DNA of 45,000 bases, taken from positions 6,869,143 through 6,914,142 of the forward strand of contig RPFO01000065.1 in NCBI GenBank assembly GCA_009746045.1. Reading direction: 5' to 3'. Below are positions 32,315 to 45,000 of the stretch, piece by piece. The position numbers and the translations under genes were made by a program. The notes beneath the pieces are model-generated. The model made no database searches. It saw only the letters and a program-made list of their open reading frames with translations, and had not been told where the DNA came from. Source of the stretch: Mesostigma viride. Its lineage: Eukaryota > Streptophyta > Mesostigmatophyceae > Mesostigmatales > Mesostigmataceae. The first letter of the stretch is position 1. Each line of letters opens with the position of its first letter.

Positions 32315-32395
32315 GGGCTTTGGAAGCGCCTATAAACGCAGCGCATCAGGCTAGAGGTCCTGAGTTCGAAACTACAGTACTGTAGGTAGCATTCC
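32315..32395 (+). other. tRNA-like B-box segment, possible SINE or tRNA relic
   Basis: GCAGCGCATCAGGCTAGAGG followed by TCCTGAGTTCGAAACTA resembles the D-arm, variable and T-arm part of a tRNA. GTTCGAAAC fits the Pol III B box. No complete cloverleaf could be folded by eye, so this is not called as a tRNA. Confidence 0.3.
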
Positions 32396-32683
32396 GTGGC
32401 ACTATCATGCACACAATTATGAAGGGCTTCTGGCTTCTGGGCTAAGGTGCACGTAAGCTACAGAAGGGTCTTTCCCATCGTAACTGTGCGGTGTCCTGGA
32501 AATAACACAATCATTGCTATTGCGACGCAACGACTGACACAGTATTTATTTATTCGCCTGCCATTGGCAACGCAAAGGGGCCATTTTAAGCCATCTGCTT
32601 CGGGGCCCTCTATCGAGGCCATTACCCAAATGGTGAAATGGAAAATTTATCAGTCTCTTCCAAGGGCGTGATCCAACAGCTAG

Positions 32684-35600
32684 ATGGTGGAATTTCATCA
32701 GCTCGTTCGACGGACCGCAGTGTTTCTTATATTTTGCCATTTTACCATCGTTGGAATTGGCATAGCGGCGTCTATTGTGTCCAGCATACATGGCTGCCCG
32801 CGTCTGTTTTCTGCTGGTGCTGGCGCAATGGCCGCCATGAGCTTTGTCCGACTGGTGTGGATGGTAATCTCGGCGTTTGCTCAGGCGTCCGCAGCGAACG
32901 CCACCCTCGCGGAGCTTGACAATGAGGTCAGTAGTACCTATTTTTTCTGCAATGAATGTGTTACTTGCCTAGAAACAAGTAGCCACATTGTCGAGAAACC
33001 AGTATTGAAATTCTGACGAGATTACAGCGAACAACGGCAATGTGTTAAACCCTTTTGTAATATTGTGCTTCACTTCTGGAACAACCACCACTTCGTTGGC
33101 TAGCTTTCAATCGTTACTTGTGTTACTAGTGTTTCATCTGCGCTTCTGAATTTCATGGTAGAATACTTACAAGTTTGCTATTGGGCATTTGCTACAGTTT
33201 CCATGTAGCTCGTTATGTCCTAAATATACCCCGGATACCTGTAATAGGCCAACAAAGGGGCAGCAACTTCTTGTGTAAGGGTTTCACTGAGCACGGTATT
33301 GCAGTAGCCAGTAGTGCTTGGGCGTAATCCTGCCCACAGCCCAAGCCTCAAACTACTCCTTCCTCTGATGCCAACAGCCTGTGTGGCGAGTCGAGTGTTC
33401 CTTCCCTCCCCTCGCACCCCACCCCCTACATGCTTTTTTAAAGAAAATAGTTACTTGGCCTTCGGTTCTGGTGGATTGATGCCAGCTGTCAGAAGGTTGA
33501 AGGATAACTACAACTGGTTAGTTCAACCTGTTGCCATCACCCACCATTTTACGCCCATAAGAGGCAAACCGCAGCTTTCAGGAAGTAACCGTCTCTGCTT
33601 CCCCAGCATCACACCCCGTTTTTTAAACTCTGTATTGAAACAGCTAGTTAGGCCCGCGTATGGGTCCTGTCCATTTCGTGAGGCATACAGGACCTACCTG
33701 CGGGCAGCAAGGTCTTACAAGCATGAGTGGAGCATAGCCTGTGAAGTCCTTTGTCAGGCATACTGGCTTTTTCGCACAGGCCACCGAAAACTACCCCAGG
33801 GTTGAATCCCAGTAGTCCCCTTCCCGCCGTGAATCAGGCGCGTTACACCAGAGCATCGGGGGAGCGCCGTCACTGGTATCGAGTCCAGCACCCATCCTCC
33901 TCCACAGGGCTGCGCAAAAACAAGCTTCAGCTCGTGCCCAATCATGGCGAAACTTGGTTTTGCTCCGCCCTGTTTCCGAGCACGCCTTGCGTTGTCTCCC
34001 AACATGGCAGCGCAGCTGTGCCCTCGGGTCAAAACACATCTTCCCTACCATGCTAGGCTGAGCTGGTTAGCATACGGGTTTAACCTTTCAAACACTAAAC
34101 AGGTCTAATTGTTAATTTCTGGTGGATTCGTAACTGGGATTATCAAAACGGACCAATGGCAAAGGAGCGTTGAAGGGTTCATTCCTAATCCTGCAACGCA
34201 ATAACCCCGGCCTAACCCTTTGCTGCAACATCCCTCCCCCCTTTCCCGCCCTATTATTATCCCCCGTCCCCCTCCCCACTCACCCACCCACCCACCCACC
34301 CACCCACCCACCCACCCACCCACCCACCCACCCACCCACCCACCCACCCACCCACAGATCTGCCACCAGCGCTACCGCCGCCTGCGCCACGTCACCTGGG
34401 CCGGGTTCTGCGTCGGCGTGCTAGAATTAGCGGTCCTCGTCCTCTACATGGTCGCCTTCTTCCACGCCTCCCACGGCGGCGACCCAGGGCTCACCTCGCG
34501 TGGCTGCCGGCTGGTCCACCGCACCGATCCGGTTACCAAGTCCCGTGCCATGCCAGAATACGCCCGGCATCGAGACGAGCCCTATCAATTGGCAGCGTCT
34601 TCGCCACGGGTGGAAGCCTTGTTGGCGGGAACCCCGGTGGAGGCGGCCTCCCCACCATTGGAAGTAGGAGCCTCCTTTGTGAGAGCCCCCCCATTGTGGG
34701 TGGACGCCGGTCTACCATCGGTGGGTGCCTCTGTGGTGGAAGGCTCTGTGGTAAAAGCCTCCCCACCATCCGTGGACGCCTCTTTGGGCATTGCCTCCCC
34801 GCCGTTGGTGGAAGCCTCCTCGGCGAAAGCCTCTGTGGTGACAGGCCCCCCACCATTCGCGGACGCCTCTTTGCTGGAAGCCTCCCCGCAACTCCTGGAC
34901 GCTTCTGCGGTAAAAGCCTCTCCACCGTCGGTGAAAGCCTCGCTGTCCGGAGTTTCGTCTCCGGATGACGGCAGCGGCGAGGTCACCAACTCGTTCACGC
35001 AGCAGTACCTGCGGGAGCTGTCCATCCTGCTCATGGTCCTGCTTTGGTTTGGTGGCGCGGTGCGTCTGTTTTTGGGTTCCAAGGTGCTGCGCTGGCGCGC
35101 CATGTATAGGGCGGACGAGCGCTGGTGGGAGCTGCACTACCGCCACCTGCTGTGGCTGAACCTCGCGGAGGCGCTCACCCTGCTCGGCCGCTCGGAGCTG
35201 CTGTGGGTGGAAGAATTAGCGCTAACTTGGCCATGGTAGAAGCGGTGCTGCGATGTCAATGGTAGGATTCATGCTAGAATGCCAATGGTAGGACTGGTGC
35301 GAGCATGCCAATGGCAGAGCTAGTGCTAGCGTGCCAACGGTAGGACTGGAGCGAGCTTGTCAATGGTAGGATCAATGCTAGAGTGACAACGCTAGTACCA
35401 GTGCTGGGATGTCTTTTTTCCCTGGTGTCGGCAGTATTGCCCCTCTCCTGCCATGAGATGCCGTGGGTTGTGGTGCTAGTGCGAGCGTGTCCATGTCAGA
35501 ATTAGTGCCAGCACATCAATATTCGGTGGATGACTGGGTGGTAGGTCCCGCTCCGAGGTGTGGCGGGTGAAGTCCCGCTCCGAGGTGTTGTGGGTGATCT

Positions 35601-38600
35601 GTGCGACCGCGTCCGTGTTCGAATCGGTGCCATCGTGTCACTTTGCTGCTGTTGGTGGTGGACTGCATGGCCTGTTCCCCGCTCCGAGCTGCCATGGGTG
35701 GTGGAGTCCGTTCATGCATGTCAACTTGTCTTGTAGACGCTCGTTTCCTTGCCTTTTGACATACCTTGCCTGTTGCCAGGGGCAGACGTCGGGCTGGGGT
35801 CAGTTAAGGAAAAAGAACAATCGAACACAAGTGGAGACTCAATTGAAGGTTCATGGCGTTATTGCGGTCGTGGTAGAAAGGGAACGCAACGCTAGAACGT
35901 AGATAGGTAAATAGTAAAAGTCCCTGCCCTTGGCCGCTGACGCCTTATCTGACGGCTCCTTGCTGCTGACTAGGTCCACATTGTGTCATCCAGCTGGCAG
36001 TGCGGGCTGGGTCTATCGATGTGTGTTGCCTGGGTGGCTTGGCTCGTGGCATTGGCTGGCCGATTCCTTGCATGGGATGGCCGGGTCTGACATGGGCAGC
36101 CGGGCTTATCGCGTGCCTGGGGTGCTCCCTTTCGGTGCCTGTGGCATGGGTGGGGGCCCCATGGCACCACCACGGGTGCGTGTGCGTGCAGCAAGAGCAA
36201 GCGCAAGGAGCTGCAAGGTTTTTCGTGGATGGTCGCGGCGCTGTTGAACTATCGGGGCCAGGGCACTACCCACTCGGACGTTCTTTCTGGTAAGCACATG
36301 GGCACTTGATAAGCAAGAGCATAGCATTTTTAGCGAAACACTAGAAGCAGTGCACAATGCGTGCGGACCTTCTCTCGGACATTCAGGGAAGCAGCGTCAC
36401 TCGAGATATTTTTTTTTTTCATAACGCGTCAATTACAACTAATCTTTTTGTGAAAAAGAAAAAAGATTAGTTGTGATTGAAGTGTCAAGAAAATTTTTAT
36501 TAAGGTCGTGTCATGAAAAATTGATGTGATTGACGTGTCATGAAATCACAACAAGTATATTTTTCCATGACTTTTCAGTCCCCGCTTATTTAAACAGTGT
36601 ACATGTGGGTAATGGTAGAGCAAACCGTGCTTGCGCAGTTGATCAGCGACTCCCCCAGCACGCCAGCCAGCCAGCCACTGGCCACCTGCCCACCCATCAG
36701 CCATCCAGCTGCCCACCTAACTACTCAAAAGCCAATTTTTACTAGGTGAGATCGGAGTCCCCGCCCCCCCCATGTCCTTTGCCCTCTTGCTAAATGCATG
36801 CGCGGTCTTGTACTTGCATGCGTGCTGTGGACATGTGCCTGCGCTCTTGCTGAACCCTATGTGGGCAGGTCTCTCGCGGCTCGCGGCGATCACGCTGAAG
36901 GAGGACCCGACCCCCTGTCAGCCTGTGCCCTACGAGCTGTTGAAGGAGGCGTCGGAGCTCTGTCCGATGGCCACCGCAGCGTACACGGTGCGTCAGGGAG
37001 GGGAATGGTAGTACAAATGGTAGGGCGAATTGTAGAACGAACGGTAGAATACCTTGTGGAACAAAAGGGCGAATTGTAGAACGAATGGTAGAATAAATTG
37101 TGGAACAAATGCTAGAATAAATGGTAAGGCAAACCGTAGGACAAATGGTAGAACAAAGGGTAGAACTAAGGGTAGAACAAAGGGTAGACCAAATGGTAGA
37201 ACAAATAGAAGAACAAATGGTAGGGCAAATGGTATCACAGGCAAATGGTAGGACAAAGGGTAGAACAAAGGGTAGACCAAATGGTAGAACAAATAGAAGA
37301 ACAAATGGTAGGGCAAATGGTGTCACGGGCAAATGGTAGGACAAAGGGTAGAACAAATGGTAGACGTGGTCGGGTAACAGGTGTCCTAATGGGCAAATGC
37401 TGCACGCCAGAGGGTCATCGTTGCGTACACAGTGCGTGGGAACATGCCCACGCCCTACTGCATGTGCAGCTGCCAGCGCAAGGGGCAAAGCACTGAGTGC
37501 AGGGGCTGGCAGCTGCATAGTTCTGCGAGCGCCCGCGGGGGTCTGGAAGTAAGCTTGTTGTTTGCATCGTCTTGTCATGGTAGGACGCCAATGTACACTC
37601 TTCTACGCAACGTCATACTTGCAGCGTGCGTGGTGGGTCGATGGCATGGCGTGTGCTGCAACCAGACCGGTTCTGTTACAGGCAATTGGTGCCATTGAGT
37701 CTGAGGAATTAGTCTAATTAATTAGTCCAATCCCGCGCGTACTAATTAATTTATTCATTAATTAGTACCTCGTGTATTACTCCCTTGTTCTGTAATGGCC
37801 TTGACCACCTAGGCCTATGCACTCCCTCCTTGCACCAGCCAGCTAGCCCACAAGGCCCTTATTCTATCCCACGTACCGAAACTGCGGTATCAACATACTA
37901 CCCATTTTAGTCGGTAGTAGATGAATTTAGCATCCAGCATATCCGTTCTCTCCTGTACTAAGTTTTAGGTAGCTGACGTCTCCTCAAAATTTAAATGGTG
38001 TCTCCTCAAATTTTAAATGTTGGTTTCTCAATCTAACGATAAGCAGCCCCTGAAGTATCGTGAGCCCCCGCATTCCCGCAACAGACCTGTTGCAGGTTTG
38101 CATGCCTTCTCAGTCGTGTGAAAAGAAATGGGGTTGTCGAATCGACACTTCATCAGTTGCAATGCCATTTTGTAGGCGAAACATCCATGCCCTACATGAT
38201 CACTGGTTGAAACAGCCGCTGGGCATTGCGCAGATGTTGCTGGCAGCATGTAATTAACCCAGTATGCTGAAGTTATACACATACACTATAACTTATATAC
38301 TACTAGTAGTATATACACTATAACTTATATACGGCTAGTAGTATGCACTATAAGTATACCACTAGTATGCATTCTGTATCATGTAGTATGCATCATGTAG
38401 CATCATGTAGCATGCCTTTCGCATCATCCTTGAGTCATCATGGATGCTTCCCTTAAGTGTCATGTGCCATCTCCTCATGCGGCACAATGGCATCTGCTTC
38501 ACACATCGTCCCATCGCCCCGATATTCGCCACCCTTAGTTCACCATGCTGGCTCTCCTACCATGCTTGCATGGCGTGCACACTCCCATCAATCACCATCC

Positions 38601-38703
38601 CATCCTCGCAGGGCCCTGTGCTGGATATGGGCCGGTGGCTCGTGTGCTTCCCCTGCAGCTGGGCCCTTCGGCAACAGATGTGCATCCCCTGCTTCTATTC
38701 CAA
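32684..38703 (+). CDS. Plant-type membrane lipase (class 3, DAG-lipase-like), N-terminal part, 5 exons seen
   Basis: Exons: 32684-32926, 34358-35202, 36192-36289, 36869-36987, 38612-38703. All phases fit, giving 465 codons plus 2 nt, and the gene continues past the last exon. An in-frame TAG directly precedes the ATG. Exon 1 has two membrane spans (around TAVFLIFCHFTIVGIGIAAS and SFVRLVWMVISAFAQ). Exon 2 has two more (GFCVGVLELAVLVLYMVAFF; LSILLMVLLWFGGAVRLFLG) and then VLRWRAMYRADERWWELHYR. Exons 3-4 give LLNYRGQGTTHSDVLSGLSR and CPMATAAYT. This order matches the N-terminal region of plant lipase class 3 proteins related to diacylglycerol lipase, which cleave acyl esters at membranes. Exon 5 (GRWLVCFPCSW) is less conserved. 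The GxSxG catalytic region is not in the window. Exon 2 also carries a repetitive Ala/Ser/Pro insert of about 120 residues. Confidence 0.7.
34276..34354 (+). repeat. (CACC)n tetranucleotide array at the exon 2 acceptor
   Basis: About 19 CACC/CCCA units end directly in the acceptor CCCACAG|ATC of lipase exon 2 (exon starts 34358). Confidence 0.95.
34590..34960 (+). repeat. In-frame degenerate minisatellite coding Ala/Ser/Pro/Val insert
   Basis: Irregular units of the type GTGGAAGCCTCC..CCACCATCCGTGG encode repeats such as SPPSVDAS, SPPLVEAS and PPPFADAS. It lies between the exon 2 membrane spans and is probably an expansion within the coding exon. Confidence 0.8.
35222..35410 (+). repeat. ~30-bp degenerate minisatellite in lipase intron 2
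   Basis: Units such as GCCAATGGTAGGACTGGTGC / GAGCATGCCAATGG repeat with substitutions, starting about 20 bases after the exon 2 donor. Confidence 0.8.
35547..35702 (+). repeat. Three copies of lipase exon 2 tail/donor
   Basis: The exon 2 end CCGCTCGGAGCTGCTGTGGG (from 35188) recurs as CCGCTCCGAGGTGTGGCGGG (35548), CCGCTCCGAGGTGTTGTGGG (35575) and CCGCTCCGAGCTGCCATGGG (35679). Each is followed by a GTGG/GTGA donor-like sequence. Confidence 0.7.
36416..36546. repeat. Nested foldback (MITE-like) element
   Basis: The inner hairpin has 21-base arms 36429-36449 and 36460-36480 (CAACTAATCTTTTT against AAAAAGATTAGTTG) with one mismatch and a 10-base loop. The outer pair is TTTCATAACGCGTCAATTAC (about 36417) against GTGATTGACGTGTCATGAAA (36526-36545), with three mismatches. 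AT-rich, noncoding, in lipase intron 3. Confidence 0.7.
37012..37370 (+). repeat. AACAAATGGTAG-type minisatellite with ~100-bp higher-order copy
   Basis: 12-14 base units (GTAGAACAAAGG, GTAGGGCAAATG and similar) lie in lipase intron 4. A block of roughly 100 bases starting at about 37135 is repeated from about 37240. Open frames on both strands here are repeat artefacts. Confidence 0.9.
37413..37440 (+). repeat. Copy of lipase exon 4 tail/donor in intron 4
   Basis: GTCATCGTTGCGTACACAGT then GCGTGGG matches the exon 4 end and donor GCCACCGCAGCGTACACGGT then GCGTCAG (36970-36996) at most positions. The donor GTGCGT is intact. It sits about 430 bases into the intron. Confidence 0.6.
38277..38415. 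repeat. AT-rich ACTATAACTTATATAC / CTAGTAGTAT repeats
   Basis: Two to three units of ACTATAACTTATATAC followed by CTAGTAGTAT, then CATCATGTAGCAT units. In lipase intron 4. Confidence 0.85.
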
Positions 38704-38754
38704 GTAAGTGGGCATACAGCCTAAGCATGCAGACAAGAATTGGCTTGAGCATGA

Positions 38755-39268
<514 letters not shown>

Positions 39269-39298
39269 CAGTACTGGCACTTGAACTAGCAGAAGCAT

Positions 39299-39981
39299 GA
39301 GTGTAAGGATATGGATACAGAACTAGCAGAAGCATGAGTGTAAGGATATGGATAAAGAACTAGCAGAAGCATGAGTGTAAGGATATGGATACAGAACTAG
39401 CAGAAGCATGAGTGTAAGGATATGGATAAAGAACTAGCAGAAGCATGAGTGTAAGGATATGGATAAGGAACTAGCAGAAGCATGAGCGTAAGGATATGGA
39501 TAAAGAACTAGCAGAAGCATGAGTGTAAGGATATGGATACAGAACTAGCAGAAGCATGAGTGTAAGGATATGGATAAAGAACTAGCAGAAGCATGAGCGT
39601 AAGGATATGGATAAAGAACTAGCAGAAGCATGAGCGTAAGGATATGGATAAAGAACTAGCAGAAGCATGAGTGTAAGGATATGGATAAGGAACTAGCAGA
39701 AGCATGAGCGTAAGGATATGGATAAAGAACTAGCAGAAGCATGAGTGTAAGGATATGGATAAAGAACTAGCAGAAGCATGAGTGTAAGGATATGGATAAA
39801 GAACTAGCAGAAGCATGAGCGTAAGGATATGGATAAAGAACTAGCAGAAGCATGAGCGTAAGGATATGGATACAGAACTAGCAGAAGCATGAGCGTAAGG
39901 ATATGGATAAAGAACTAGCAGAAGCATGAGTGTAAGGATATGGATAAAGAACTAGCAGAAGCATGAGTGTAAGGATATGGA
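39299..39981. repeat. 37-bp minisatellite, ~18 copies
   Basis: Units contain AACTAGCAGAAGCATGAGTG followed by TAAGGATATGGAT. Alternating variants are GAGTG/GAGCG and ATAAAG/ATACAG/ATAAGG. Confidence 0.97.

Positions 39982-45000
<5,019 letters not shown>

Larger units (their letters stand above)
29655..32683. other. Interval between HRD1 and the lipase gene
   Basis: Holds a two-unit AATT/CACGTG repeat (30105-30300), a LINE reverse-transcriptase remnant (30446-30905), a (CATG)n run at 31020-31047, a two-copy GAGGGATTCCAGTA repeat (32220 and 32286) and a tRNA-like B box near 32362. 31050-32200 contains nothing I recognise. Confidence 0.7.

Noticed and set aside
32315-32395. tRNA gene
   Set aside because: Only the T-arm/B-box part fits; acceptor stem and anticodon arm do not pair by eye.
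33314-33805. 163-codon open frame in lipase intron 1
   Set aside because: No recognisable motif, no splice link with the lipase, and composition like the surrounding intron.

Overview
This is eukaryotic nuclear DNA. It has multi-exon genes with GT-AG introns of up to several kb, heavy micro- and minisatellite content, a degenerate plant-type telomere stretch (CCCTAAA, 14244-14300), LINE remnants and DNA transposons. The proteins point to the green lineage, most likely a flagellated green alga: a plant-like SPF30 C-terminus, a lipase of the kind found in land plants and algae, and a SAS6-like protein, which is typical of organisms that build cilia. The species cannot be named from this window.

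Four genes were reconstructed by joining exons whose phases agree at every junction. (1) 17-9075 (+): SAS6-like (SAS6L), 7 exons, 238 aa, apparently complete. (2) 11423-20242 (-): splicing factor SPF30/SMNDC1 with a Tudor domain, 7 exons, 339 aa, complete. (3) 21200-29654 (+): HRD1/synoviolin, the membrane RING-H2 E3 ligase of ER-associated degradation, 5 exons, 1242 aa, complete. (4) 32684 to at least 38703 (+): N-terminal part of a plant-type multi-membrane-span lipase (class 3, diacylglycerol-lipase-like), 5 exons seen; the catalytic part lies beyond the window. SPF30 and HRD1 diverge from a shared 957-bp interval. The four genes have no evident common pathway and are not an operon.

Mobile and repeat DNA makes up most of the rest. 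SAS6L intron 6 holds a hAT-type element with 13-bp terminal inverted repeats and a perfect 8-bp target duplication; its left part was later duplicated in tandem (687 bp). SPF30 intron 2 holds an element of about 500 bp with matching inverted ends flanked by TA. The interval 9076-11422 has a 216-bp inverted repeat enclosing a LINE ORF1-like fragment, and 29655-32683 has a broken LINE reverse transcriptase with a YADD motif. The window ends in about 2.9 kb of TTG-based satellite.

The most unusual observation is a recurrent pattern: in at least seven introns of all four genes, the last 20-50 bases of the upstream exon, usually with its 5' splice site, recur once or several times inside the following intron. 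In some cases these copies grade into minisatellites. This suggests intron growth by repeated duplication of exon-tail/donor segments, and possibly a set of decoy or alternative 5' splice sites.
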